Assembly: GCF_036345915.1 (NCBI RefSeq)
Contig: NZ_CP107785.1
Coordinates: 7,192,001-7,256,000, forward strand
Reading direction: 5' to 3'
Source of the DNA: Nocardia sp. NBC_00565
GTDB taxonomy: Bacteria; Actinomycetota; Actinomycetes; Mycobacteriales; Mycobacteriaceae
DNA: 64,000 bases
Part shown: positions 9,451 through 18,207 of the stretch, one piece after another
How the letters are laid out: each line of letters opens with the position of its first letter
Numbering within the stretch: position 1 is the first letter of the stretch
Translations under genes and position numbers: made by a program
Notes under the pieces: generated by a model
What the model saw: the letters and a program-made list of their open reading frames with translations, nothing else
Database searches by the model: none
What the model was told of the DNA's origin: nothing

Positions 9451-9475
9451 AATATCATCATCAATCTGATATATT
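9451..9475. promoter_or_regulatory. putative GntR operator upstream of the CitE-like gene
   Basis: Half-sites aaATATCA (to 9457) and TGATATAT (9467-9474) flank 9 bases. The same half-sites with the same 9-base gap occur upstream of the GntR gene at 11584-11608. It lies 37 bases upstream of the GTG start of the lyase, in a locally AT-rich patch. Confidence 0.65.
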
Positions 9476-9511
9476 AACTGTCGTCGATTTCGTTGAAGGG
9501 AAGTACCACCA

Positions 9512-10471
9512 GTGACGACACGCCCCACCCGTCCCCGGCGCACCACCCTGGCGGTACCAGGATCGAGCCAGAAGATGATCGACAAGGCTCGCGACCTCCC
9601 CGCGGACGCCGTATTCCTCGATCTCGAGGACGCGTGCGCGCCCGCGGCGAAGGCGGACGGTCGCAAGATCATCGCGAGTGCTCTCAATGCGGGCGGATTC
9701 GGCGACAAGATACGCACGGTCCGGGTCAACGACTGGACAACGCCGTGGACTTATGCGGATGTCATCGACGTAGTCGGCAACGCGGGCGCGAATCTGGACT
9801 GTGTGATGCTGCCCAAGACGCGTAGCGCTTCCGACGTCGTGGCGCTGGATCTGCTGCTCACACAGGTCGAGAAGGCTGAGGGACTCGAGGTCGGACGCAT
9901 CGGCCTCGATGTGCAGATCGAGAATGCCGCAGGGCTGCTGGCGGTGGAGGCCATCGCCACTGCCAGCCCGCGTATCGAGACGATCGTCTTCGGCCCCGCT
10001 GATTTCATGGCATCGATTCAGATGAAGACTTTGGTGGTCGGCGAGCAACCGCCGGGATACGACGTCGGCGACGCCTACCACCACATTTTGATGACCATCT
10101 TGATGGTGGCCCGTGCCCATGATCTGCAGGCCATCGACGGCCCGTATCTCGCCATCAAGGATCTCGCGGGTTTGCGGCGGGTCGCGCAACGCTCTGCCGC
10201 ATTGGGATTCGACGGGAAATGGGCGCTGCACCCGACCCAAATCGATGTACTCAACGAGATCTACAGTCCGCGCCAGACCGATTACGACCATGCGGAGAAC
10301 ATCCTCGACGCCTATGCCTGGCACACTTCCCAGGCCGGCGGTCACCGCGGCGCAGCGATGCTGGGCGATGAAATGATCGATGAAGCGTCCCGCAAGATGG
10401 CGCTGGTCGTCTCGGCGAAGGGCCGAGCGGCGGGAATGTCGCGTACCGAAATCTGGCGGCCGGCCGAATAA
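9512..10471 (+). CDS. HpcH/HpaI aldolase / CitE-like CoA-ester lyase
   Basis: The 319-residue protein starts at GTG 9512 after a GAAGGGAAG ribosome site. Family motifs are VFLDLEDACAP (acidic metal region), RVND, MLPKTRS, DVQIENAAGL and FGPADFMASI. The C-terminus carries KWALHPTQIDVLNEIYSP, the CitE-like signature. Relatives are malyl-CoA, citramalyl-CoA or similar lyases that cleave a beta-hydroxyacyl-CoA. It stands alone, without citrate lyase alpha or gamma subunits. The shared operator predicts repression by the GntR protein encoded downstream on the other strand. Confidence 0.87.
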   Translation: MTTRPTRPRRTTLAVPGSSQKMIDKARDLPADAVFLDLEDACAPAAKADGRKIIASALNAGGFGDKIRTVRVNDWTTPWTYADVIDVVGNAGANLDCVMLPKTRSASDVVALDLLLTQVEKAEGLEVGRIGLDVQIENAAGLLAVEAIATASPRIETIVFGPADFMASIQMKTLVVGEQPPGYDVGDAYHHILMTILMVARAHDLQAIDGPYLAIKDLAGLRRVAQRSAALGFDGKWALHPTQIDVLNEIYSPRQTDYDHAENILDAYAWHTSQAGGHRGAAMLGDEMIDEASRKMALVVSAKGRAAGMSRTEIWRPAE

Positions 10472-10485
10472 CCGGCCATCGCCGT

Positions 10486-10722
10486 GCCGCAGTCTCGGCC
10501 GAGCAATTCCGGAGTGCGTTTCGAGGCCATCCGGGCGGCGTTTCGCTGATCACCGCCGACACCGGCCGGCCGGTCGCGCTGACGGCGACCTCGGTCGCCT
10601 CGGTCAGCGTCGACCCACCGGCGCTGACGTTCTCGGTGTCCGAACAGTCATCGAGCGCACCCACACTGCGACAGGCACCGACTCCCGCATCGCCTGATAA
10701 GAGCCGCCTACCCGGACGATGA
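10486..10722 (+). pseudogene. N-terminal fragment of a flavin reductase-like protein
   Basis: The frame reads EQFRSAFRGHPGGVSLITAD, then PVALTATSVASVSVDPPALT and FSVSEQSSSAPTLR. This matches the start of the flavin reductase (FMN-binding split-barrel) family, which typically reduces flavin for a partner monooxygenase. The frame has no start codon in front and ends after about 78 codons inside the GntR gene's 3' end, so both ends are damaged. Confidence 0.6.
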
Positions 10723-11418
10723 TCCGAGTTCTTGTTCGGCCAAGCGCGCACTCAGCAGTTCGGCCGCGGCGCGGAAGTGTTCCTCGGTGATGGTGCGAGC
10801 GGCGACCGAATCGCCCTTCGCGAGGGCGGCGACGAGCAGCTCGTGATCGTCGATAGAGCACGGCACCCGTTCCGGGAAGAGTTCGAAGAAGCGCCGTGGG
10901 ACCATCCGTCCGGCGTCGCCCAGCATCCCCTGCAGCCGCGCCGACCCGCAGGCCCTGTTGATCTCCCGGTGAAACAGCCAGTTCAACGTGGCGACATCGT
11001 CGCCGACCTGCGCGGCGATACGGATCTCGCGATGCAGTTCGCGAACCCGCAACAACTGACGCGGCACAATCTTCTGCGCCGCCCACTGCGCAGCTACTCC
11101 CGACAACGCGGCCATCAAGGTGAAGTTCTCCAAAGTCGCCTCGGCCGAGACACCGATCACGGTAATTCCGCTCCGCTGCGCGACCCGGACCAGACCTTCC
11201 TGCGCCAGCACAAGGCATGCCTCGCGCACCGGCGTGCGACTGGTACCGAACTCCTGCGCGGTGGCGTCCAGATCGATCCGGGAATCCCGGGCGAGCTCGC
11301 CGGCGAGAATGCGCTCACGCAGCGCATCCGCCAGACGCTCGCGTTCGGTGCGGGGTCCGTTGCCGGTGTCGTCGACCTCACCGACGGGCCAGGGGCCACG
11401 GGCGGCCTCGTCTGTCAT
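10708..11418 (-). CDS. GntR-family regulator, FadR/FCD subfamily
   Basis: The ATG at 11418 is preceded by AGGAG at good spacing, so it is preferred over the upstream GTG. The 236-residue protein has an N-terminal winged helix (TAQEFGTSRTPVREACLVLA, typical of GntR) and an all-helical FCD domain with metal-type histidines in LFHREIN and the C-terminal ITEEHFRAA. FCD regulators bind organic acids or CoA-linked ligands. Its own upstream region and that of the CitE-like gene carry the same operator, so it probably autoregulates and controls the lyase. Confidence 0.88.
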   Translation of the reverse strand: MTDEAARGPWPVGEVDDTGNGPRTERERLADALRERILAGELARDSRIDLDATAQEFGTSRTPVREACLVLAQEGLVRVAQRSGITVIGVSAEATLENFTLMAALSGVAAQWAAQKIVPRQLLRVRELHREIRIAAQVGDDVATLNWLFHREINRACGSARLQGMLGDAGRMVPRRFFELFPERVPCSIDDHELLVAALAKGDSVAARTITEEHFRAAAELLSARLAEQELGSSSG

Positions 11419-11583
11419 CGGCCACTCCTGCCTCGACACCGCAGCAGCGATTCCGCGTCCGACCGCGCATCAACCCGGGGAAACACCACCGCTCCACACC
11501 CGCTCTCTGTAGGGCAACACCATACAAGCAGCCGCCTCGATCACCTCCCGACGAAGCGCTTGACAACACTGCCCGCCGCTTAA

Positions 11584-11608
11584 ATATATCAGCCATATTT
11601 TGATATAT
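11584..11608. promoter_or_regulatory. putative GntR operator upstream of its own gene
   Basis: ATATATCA and TGATATAT are perfect inverted arms separated by 9 bases in an AT-rich patch. Arms and spacing match the element at 9451-9475. It is about 165 bases upstream of the GntR start. Confidence 0.65.
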
Positions 11609-11611
11609 CAC

Positions 11612-12021
11612 TTGGATAGGGCCCTGACATTCACCCCCCAGATCCGACCGCATGACCATGGTTGCCTTCATGCAGGCAGTCGCCGGTGCCCCGATTCTCC
11701 GATAGCGCCGGCATCATCGGCGGACCCGGAACTCGGCGAACACCACGCACGTGTGGACACCAACTTCAAACCCCGAGTCACCTACCCCGGTGACTTCTGG
11801 CACTACGCCCGAATCCTTACCGCCGCGAGAATGGTCGGAAGGCGGTACTCGCGCAGGTTCCCGAGGCGAGAAACCGGCCGTGACCGCAACTGCACAGGCC
11901 TCGGTCCGGACGAAACTCGGCAGAAATAGGTATGTATCCGGGTAGTTCCACCGTCGTGGTCGGGCGCCGAAGAGGACACCCTTGGCGGGACAGCATTCAT
12001 AGCTATCGCGCCGAGGTTTCC
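11612..12021. other. intergenic region, no gene seen
   Basis: About 410 bases between the GntR operator and the DUF35 gene. Several frames are open on both strands, but none has a ribosome site, recognisable motif or consistent codon use. Confidence 0.4.
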
Positions 12022-12810
12022 ATGTCCGAACACACATACGAATCCAGCGACGACCCCACCGGGGCCAAATCCGTATTGATGATTCGGCGCTGTGGGCGCT
12101 GCGACAAGTTGTTTCCGCCGCTGACCGCCGAGTGTTCGACGTGTCGGTCCTGGAATCTCGAGTGGGCGCCATCGTCTGGACTCGGTTCGATCGTGTCATG
12201 GCGGCTGGTGCACCGCAGTGTGGGCCGTCCGCACGCTCAGGTGGTGCCATTGACGATCGCCATTGTGGAACTCGACGAGGGTCCGTGGATGTACGCGACG
12301 ATCGAAGGGGACGTCCCACCGCAGGCGGATCAGCCGATCCGCGTGCGATTCGAGCCACGTCCTCGGGTAGATCGCTTCCCGGTGTTCACTATCTGCCCCG
12401 CGGCGCCCGGTTCCGACGATGGCGTTCGTCCCGCGTCGCAGTGCCGGAGCGCTTGGAACGATGTGCGGTCTACCCGTCGTCCTGATGCCGAGCATCGATA
12501 CGACGCGTCGTGGGTCCGGACATCGCTTCGCCAGTCTGATCTCATGGCTGCCGCGAAGTCTGTCGACACGGCGGCGAAGTCCATGCTCGATTTCGCGATC
12601 CGCTGGGCACCCTTCGGCGGCGCCACGGCCAGCGAGTTGCTCGTGACCTACGGTGTGACCCGTCGGCGGTTCTTGCAGATGGTGGACGAGGCGCTGCACC
12701 CACGGCGCACCGATAACGTCAATGTGCGCGGGCTGAAGCGCCATTTGCAGGACTCGCTGGCGCAGGCGTGGCGGATGCAATCTACCGCGTTCTCGGCCGG
12801 TAGCGCCTGA
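12022..12810 (+). CDS. DUF35 Zn-ribbon/OB-fold protein with an extra C-terminal domain
   Basis: The N-terminal half (about 1-130) has a rubredoxin-like zinc ribbon (RRCGRCDKLFPP, then ECSTCRSWN) followed by an OB-fold, as in DUF35 proteins that partner thiolases and acyl-CoA enzymes. The C-terminal 90 residues (DFAIRWAPFGGATASELLVT onwards) resemble short DUF3263-like helical proteins, with VTYGVTRRRFLQMVDEAL. The middle is low in recognisable fold and could mark a fusion or deletion scar. The start at 12022 is chosen because the upstream frame lacks conservation signs. Confidence 0.7.
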   Translation: MSEHTYESSDDPTGAKSVLMIRRCGRCDKLFPPLTAECSTCRSWNLEWAPSSGLGSIVSWRLVHRSVGRPHAQVVPLTIAIVELDEGPWMYATIEGDVPPQADQPIRVRFEPRPRVDRFPVFTICPAAPGSDDGVRPASQCRSAWNDVRSTRRPDAEHRYDASWVRTSLRQSDLMAAAKSVDTAAKSMLDFAIRWAPFGGATASELLVTYGVTRRRFLQMVDEALHPRRTDNVNVRGLKRHLQDSLAQAWRMQSTAFSAGSA

Positions 12811-12942
12811 TGTAGACATCTAGAACTCGGGGCGCGGACGGGCGGACCGTTCACCTTCGTTGGGGATACGCTGGGCATTAGCGAAAGGTGAGCGCATGGT
12901 GCCCGGTGCTCGCGTATATGCCGAGTGGATTGCCTGCCGCTG

Positions 12943-15900
12943 ATGACAGCTGATGATCCGCTCCGGACCCGCCGCGATGTGATGACACCCGTCACGGCTG
13001 ATTTGAGTGCGTCCGGGTTCGAGGACGCCGAAGAGGTCGGGCACGGTGGTTTTGGTGCGGTGTATCGCTGCAGGCAGGTGGTGTTGGATCGCACGGTGGC
13101 GGTGAAGGTGCTGACCGCCGAGCTGGACGAGGACAACCAGGCGCGGTTCTTGCGCGAGCAGCGGGCGATGGGCCGGCTGACCGGGCATCCGAACATCGTG
13201 CCTGTGCTGCAGGTGGGTGTCACCGCGAGTGGGCGGCCGTATCTGGTGATGCCGTATTACCCGTTGGATTCGCTGGATGCGTGGATCCGCCGGCAGGGCC
13301 CGTTGCCGGTGGAGACCGTGTTGTGGATCGGGGTGAGGATCGCTGGTGCGCTCGAGAACGCGCACCAGTTCGGAATTGTGCATCGCGATGTGAAGCCGGG
13401 AAATATTCTGCTCACCGATTATGGCGAGCCGGCGTTGACCGATTTCGGTATCGCGCGCATCGCCGACGCATTCCAGACGAGTGCGGGCACCCTGACCGGG
13501 TCCCCGGCATTCACCGCACCCGAGGCACTCGACGGCGATACCCCCACACCGGCCGCTGATGTCTACGGGCTGGGTGCGACCCTGTTCGCCGCGCTCACCG
13601 GGCATGCCGCGTTCGAACGCGGCAGCGGTGAGCAGGTGGTGGCTCAGTTCCTGCGGATCACCAGCCAGCCGGTGCCGGATCTGCGGGAAAGCGGCATTCC
13701 CGATGACGTGTCGGCCGTGGTGGAATCGGCGATGAGCCGGGACCCGCGGCAGCGGCCGTCGGCGGCCGCGGTGGGCGAGGCCATCGGGCAGGTACAGCTG
13801 CGCCACGGATACCCGGTCGGTGAGATGGCGCTGCACGTGACACCGGCCCGCGGGCTGCTGGACCACCTGTCACCGATGCGGGTATCGGCCCCGTCGCCGA
13901 GGGCGGGAGGTCGCGGCAACACCGGCGATCTGCCGCTCGAGCTGACCAGTTTCGTCGACCGCCGCACCGAGACGTCGGAGGTGAAGAATCTGTTGTCCAC
14001 CTCCCGGTTGGTGACGTTGACCGGGATCGGTGGTGTCGGTAAGACCCGGCTGGCGCTGCGGGCGGCGGCGCATGCTCGGCGCGATTTCGCCGATGGGGTG
14101 TGGGTAATCGAGCTGGCCGACGTGCGCGACCCGGCACTGCTGGTCGATGTCGTGGCGGCCACCCTGGGCCTGCTGGACCAGCCCGACCGGCCATTGCTCG
14201 ACGTTCTGGTCCATTTCCTGAGCTCGCGGGAAATGCTGCTGGTGCTCGACAACTGCGAGCAAGTGGTGGAGGCCTCGGCGGAGCTGGTCGAGACGTTGCT
14301 GGTGACTTGTCCGAGTCTGCGGATTCTCGTCACCAGCCGCGAGCCGCTCGACATCGCCGGGGAAGTAATGGTGCGGGTGTTGCCGCTGCCGGTCCCGGAT
14401 CCCGACCGGGAGCCGGCGTTGCGAGGACTGCCCAAATACGACGCTGTGACTTTGTTCGCTGACCGCGCCGCAGCCGTGGTGCCGGGCTTCGAACTCTCCG
14501 AGGACAACAAGACCACTGTGGCCCGGATCTGTTCCCGGCTGGACGGGTTGCCGCTGGCGATCGAACTCGCGGCGGCGCGGATGCGCGCCATGTCACCCGA
14601 TCAGATCCTGCAGCGGCTCACCGACCGGTACGCGCTGCTCACTCGCAGTAGTCGCACCGCGCCGGCGCGGCAACAGACGCTGCGGTGGTGTATCGACTGG
14701 AGCTATGAGTTGTGCACGCCGGTCGAGCAGCGGATGTGGGCCCGGTTATCGGTGTTCGCCGGCGGCTTCGAGCTCGATGCCGCCGAGCAGGTATGCGGTG
14801 CCGACCTGGCGCCGGAGAATCTGCTCGATGTGCTGTCCGGACTGGTGGACAAGTCGATTGTGATCCGGGAGGTAGAGGTATCGGATGCAGCCGTGCGCTT
14901 TCGGATGTTCGAGACCGTGCGCGACTACGGGCGGGAGAAGCTGCAGGGGACCGACGAAGACCGGGATCTGCGTCGACGACACCGCGACTGGTACCAGCGA
15001 TTGGCTACGGATGCGGAGGCGGGATGGATCAGCGACCGACAGCTCGACTTACTCGCTCGGCTCGAGCGCGAACAACCGAATCTCCGGGACGTGCTCGAGT
15101 CCTGCCTTGCCGACGACAGTGCGGAGGCCGCCGACGCCGGGCTGCGCATCGCCGCCGCACTATTTCTGTTCTGGAGCTTTCGGGGCCAGTACAGCGAAGG
15201 CCGGCGCTGGCTCGACCGTGTCCTCGCCCACCCCGCCGCACACTCGATACCCGATCGCGTCAAAGCACTGCATACCAGCACGATCATGGCGGCGGTACAG
15301 GGCGACCTGCGCCGCGCGGCCACCTTCGTGGAGCAGGCACGCGCGCTCGCCGGACAGGACCCCGCTCCCACAATCCAGGCGCTGGCCGCGTCCGCCGAGG
15401 GCGCCCTGGCAATGTATCGAGGTGAACTCGATCGGGCGGTATCCACGCTTCGACCCACCCTCGAGGTGTTCGAATCGAGCAGGCCCCGGTATCTGTATTT
15501 GGCTGCGTTGTCCCTCCTCGGTTGGGCATACGCAGGCCAGGGCGATACAAGGCGGGCGATCGAATATCACGAGCAAATACGTTCCATCACCGAAGCGTGC
15601 GGCGAATCGCTGTTTCGGTCGACAACGCTGTGGGGGATGGGCGTTATCACGTGGCAGCGAAGGGAGCCGTCCCACGCACAAGAGTTGCTGCTGGAATCGC
15701 TGCGAATCAACCGGCGCGTACACAGCTCGTTCGTCGCGGCGCTCGACCTCGAGGGGCTGGCCTGGACTGTCGCCGATGGCAATGGCGAGCGTGCGGCCGT
15801 TCTGATGGGTGCCGCGGAAAATCTGTTGCGGTCCACCGCCGGTGTCGCGACTTTTCTCCAGGATCTATCCCACTTTCACGACGAATCCGAGCGCACGGTG

Positions 15901-16227
15901 CGTCGCGCGCTCGGTGACCGCGGGTTCGATGCGGCCTTCCGGCGCGGCCAGGCCATGGGAATGGACGCTGCGGTGGCCTACGCCCTCGGGGAGGAACCGC
16001 CAACCGTCACGCCGCCCGCCGCAGGACTGAAATTGACCAAGCGTGAACGGCAGGTCGCCGATCTTGTCGCCCAAGGACTCACCAACAAGCAGATCGCCGC
16101 GAAACTGGTGCTCTCGCAACGCACCGCACAGGGCCACGTCGAACACATCCTGAGCAAACTCGGATTCACCTCCCGCACCCAGATCGCGGCCTGGATCGTC
16201 GACGAGACCCAGCAAGAGAGTTCTTGA
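12943..16227 (+). CDS. Ser/Thr protein kinase fused to STAND ATPase and LuxR domain (PknK-like)
   Basis: This protein of about 1094 residues has a kinase domain (about 24-285) with a glycine loop, Lys in AVKVL (55), HRDVKPGN (147-154) and DFG (167-169). An NTPase domain carries the Walker A GIGGVGKT (361-368) and LVLDNCEQ. A helical/TPR-like region follows, and a C-terminal LuxR helix-turn-helix starts near 1031 (LTKRERQVADLVAQGLTNKQ). All kinase catalytic residues are present. The architecture matches PknK/AfsK-like transcription regulators whose phosphorylation tunes DNA binding. Start codons at 12925 (GTG), 12943 and 12982 are possible. The magnesium transporter lies immediately downstream. 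Confidence 0.88.
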   Translation: MTADDPLRTRRDVMTPVTADLSASGFEDAEEVGHGGFGAVYRCRQVVLDRTVAVKVLTAELDEDNQARFLREQRAMGRLTGHPNIVPVLQVGVTASGRPYLVMPYYPLDSLDAWIRRQGPLPVETVLWIGVRIAGALENAHQFGIVHRDVKPGNILLTDYGEPALTDFGIARIADAFQTSAGTLTGSPAFTAPEALDGDTPTPAADVYGLGATLFAALTGHAAFERGSGEQVVAQFLRITSQPVPDLRESGIPDDVSAVVESAMSRDPRQRPSAAAVGEAIGQVQLRHGYPVGEMALHVTPARGLLDHLSPMRVSAPSPRAGGRGNTGDLPLELTSFVDRRTETSEVKNLLSTSRLVTLTGIGGVGKTRLALRAAAHARRDFADGVWVIELADVRDPALLVDVVAATLGLLDQPDRPLLDVLVHFLSSREMLLVLDNCEQVVEASAELVETLLVTCPSLRILVTSREPLDIAGEVMVRVLPLPVPDPDREPALRGLPKYDAVTLFADRAAAVVPGFELSEDNKTTVARICSRLDGLPLAIELAAARMRAMSPDQILQRLTDRYALLTRSSRTAPARQQTLRWCIDWSYELCTPVEQRMWARLSVFAGGFELDAAEQVCGADLAPENLLDVLSGLVDKSIVIREVEVSDAAVRFRMFETVRDYGREKLQGTDEDRDLRRRHRDWYQRLATDAEAGWISDRQLDLLARLEREQPNLRDVLESCLADDSAEAADAGLRIAAALFLFWSFRGQYSEGRRWLDRVLAHPAAHSIPDRVKALHTSTIMAAVQGDLRRAATFVEQARALAGQDPAPTIQALAASAEGALAMYRGELDRAVSTLRPTLEVFESSRPRYLYLAALSLLGWAYAGQGDTRRAIEYHEQIRSITEACGESLFRSTTLWGMGVITWQRREPSHAQELLLESLRINRRVHSSFVAALDLEGLAWTVADGNGERAAVLMGAAENLLRSTAGVATFLQDLSHFHDESERTVRRALGDRGFDAAFRRGQAMGMDAAVAYALGEEPPTVTPPAAGLKLTKRERQVADLVAQGLTNKQIAAKLVLSQRTAQGHVEHILSKLGFTSRTQIAAWIVDETQQESS

Positions 16228-16313
16228 CCGCACTCCCGGATTGGACGAGTCACCCCCGTCGGTATGGCTCTGGTGCTATCACGGAGGAGACTTCATCGCG
16301 TGAGGAGGCCGAC

Positions 16314-17297
16314 ATGGACGTCCGGTTCATCTCCGACGGCGGTGTGCGTGCATATCCGGCGACCGACCTGAAGGGCTTGCTCGACCGGCCCGACGGACTG
16401 GTCTGGGTGGACGTCCCGACCTGGGACGATCAAGCCGCCCACGCGTTGACCGACATCTTCGGATTTCATCCCCTCGCCATCCGGGACTCGATGAACCGCA
16501 ACCAGGTGCCCAAAGTGCACCGGTACGCGGACCACATGTTCCTGGTGCTGCACGCACCGCAGTCGGGGGCGCACGGGCACGTGCATTACGTCGAACTCGA
16601 CCAGTTCATCGGCGACCGTTACCTCGTGACGGTGCACGGACCGCTGAATCCGGCGATCGACCAGTCGACCGCGATGGTCGAGGTAGCTGCTGTGCTCGGC
16701 CGCCTGGAATCGGGCAAGCTCCAGCCCGCCAACGCATTCGAACTGTCCCACGCCCTGCTCGCCGCGCTGACCGCGCGAATGCGGACCTACACCGCCGAGC
16801 TGACCAAGGACGTCTGGAAACTCGAACAGCAAGTCACCGCCGGACATCTCGGCAATCCGGAAACCTTCCTCGACGAGATGTTCCGGGCCCGGCACGGCCT
16901 GCTGACGGTCCGCACCATGGCTGCGCTGAGCCACGCACTGTACGGCCGAATGGTCACCATCGAGGCGTTCGGCACCGGCACGGGGCAGCAGCTGCTGCTC
17001 GACGCAGTCGATCAGTTCGAGCACCTGACGGTGATGGCCGACAGCCAAAAGGATTACCTGCAGGGCACGATCGAGTTCTATCAGGCACGCACGAACACCA
17101 AGATGACCATCGCGGCCGAGCGGCTCGCCGTCATCGCCGCCATCACGCTGCCGATCACTGCCCTGTCGTCCATCATCGGCATGAACCTGATCGTGAACGA
17201 ACGAACCCAATGGATCTGGCTGGCCCTGGCCCTGCTCGTGATGCTCGCGATATCGACGTACCTGCTCATCTGGGCGAAACGCAAAGGCTGGTTCTGA
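16314..17297 (+). CDS. corA: CorA-family magnesium/cobalt transporter
   Basis: The ATG at 16314 follows AGGAGG at five bases. The 327-residue protein has a cytoplasmic alpha/beta N-terminal domain, a long coiled helix and two C-terminal membrane helices. The selectivity motif GMN is present in SIIGMNLIVNE between them. The C-terminus is basic (WAKRKGWF), as is normal for CorA. It carries divalent cations inward as a pentamer. It is 86 bases downstream of the kinase/LuxR gene, so co-transcription is possible. Confidence 0.92.
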   Translation: MDVRFISDGGVRAYPATDLKGLLDRPDGLVWVDVPTWDDQAAHALTDIFGFHPLAIRDSMNRNQVPKVHRYADHMFLVLHAPQSGAHGHVHYVELDQFIGDRYLVTVHGPLNPAIDQSTAMVEVAAVLGRLESGKLQPANAFELSHALLAALTARMRTYTAELTKDVWKLEQQVTAGHLGNPETFLDEMFRARHGLLTVRTMAALSHALYGRMVTIEAFGTGTGQQLLLDAVDQFEHLTVMADSQKDYLQGTIEFYQARTNTKMTIAAERLAVIAAITLPITALSSIIGMNLIVNERTQWIWLALALLVMLAISTYLLIWAKRKGWF

Positions 17298-17321
17298 CCC
17301 CTCGCCGTCCGCGGTGTTGCC

Positions 17322-17609
17322 CTATTTACTCGGCGTGGATGTTGGCTGGTTGATGGTCGTAAAGTATTGAGCGGCGGCCATAATGGCGATCGGTGCCGAC
17401 ACCAGCAAAGTCCCGACGATGGTACCCAGTGGTCCGAGGACGAGCATGCCACCGACGCAGCCGATGACAGCCGCCGGGATGAAGGCGCCGAACAGGCCGA
17501 TGATGGCGGCCGAAGCGACTGTGGCACCGGCGATTCCGCCCAATATGCAGCCAACCGCGGCGCCGCCGATGGTGCCGATGGTGCCGCCCATCTGCATGGT
17601 GGTGGTCAT
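17322..17609 (-). CDS. glycine-rich membrane protein, probably N-terminally truncated
   Basis: The 95-residue frame begins MTTTMQMGGTIGTIGGAAVG and has two long Gly/Ala-rich hydrophobic segments resembling glycine-zipper membrane proteins. The frame continues upstream without a start codon for about 25 more sensible codons (containing WKSEYEREQAAWNR), then meets a stop near 17687. The native protein was probably longer and this may be a 5'-truncated gene using an internal ATG. No function known. Confidence 0.5.
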   Translation of the reverse strand: MTTTMQMGGTIGTIGGAAVGCILGGIAGATVASAAIIGLFGAFIPAAVIGCVGGMLVLGPLGTIVGTLLVSAPIAIMAAAQYFTTINQPTSTPSK

Positions 17610-17684
17610 GCGGTTCCAGGCCGCTTGTTCGCGTTCGTACTCGGACTTCCAGGGGGCTTGGATTCGAACGTAGGCGCGGCAACC

Positions 17685-17864
17685 TTACTTGCGGTGCCGT
17701 CCGGGGCGAGAAGGTAGTGCCGGAGCGAGGGGTGGTAGCTGAGTCGTATCGGCCAGCGGGTCAACGCGTAGCGTCGCGATGAAGTGGTCCACGGAGGTGA
17801 AGCCCGCGGCGTGGACGTGTGAGAGGAGTTCGACTGCGGGGGCTGTTGCGTCGGTTCGCTTCAT
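17685..17864 (-). CDS. small hypothetical protein, 59 residues
   Basis: An AAAGGGAG ribosome site sits five bases from the ATG at 17864. The protein starts MKRTDATAPAVELLSHVHAA and ends in a Pro/Arg-rich tail. No membrane segment or family is recognised. Its upstream region contains the histidine-kinase fragment on the other strand. Confidence 0.5.
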   Translation of the reverse strand: MKRTDATAPAVELLSHVHAAGFTSVDHFIATLRVDPLADTTQLPPLAPALPSRPGRHRK

Positions 17865-18027
17865 ACTGGCTCCCTTTGCCAGGCTGATGATGGTGGCACA
17901 GCGACAGGGAGTCGGTCTCCAGCCAGGAGCTCCCTGTCCGGTACAGCGAACGGCGGCTATGTGGGTGCGCCTGCCGCCTATGGCCTTCCGATTCACCGGA
18001 ACGAGCAGAATCGTAGCGAATGCATGG

Positions 18028-18170
18028 CTATCACGGGGCGGTTTGCAGACTCGCGCGCGGTGCGCAACCTGCTCGACAACGCCACTCACTACGCCACCAC
18101 CATCACCGTCCGCCTCCGACGCGACGATCGCCACGCCCACATCGAGATCGCCGACGACGGACCCGGCTAG
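18028..18170 (+). pseudogene. fragment of a histidine kinase ATPase domain
   Basis: The frame reads RAVRNLLDNATHYATTITVR, then HIEIADDGPG and a stop. That is the N-box and the start of the G1 box of a sensor histidine kinase. The ATPase domain stops right after DDGPG, and the phospho-acceptor His region is absent upstream. About 40 recognisable codons remain. No response regulator lies nearby. Confidence 0.65.
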
Positions 18171-18207
18171 CCGTTGCGCCGTCGTGGTGACGGCGCCACA
18201 GTTGCAG

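Noticed and set aside
11600..11929. Plus-strand 109-codon frame after the GntR operator
   Set aside because: No ribosome site or recognisable motif; composition does not match coding neighbours.
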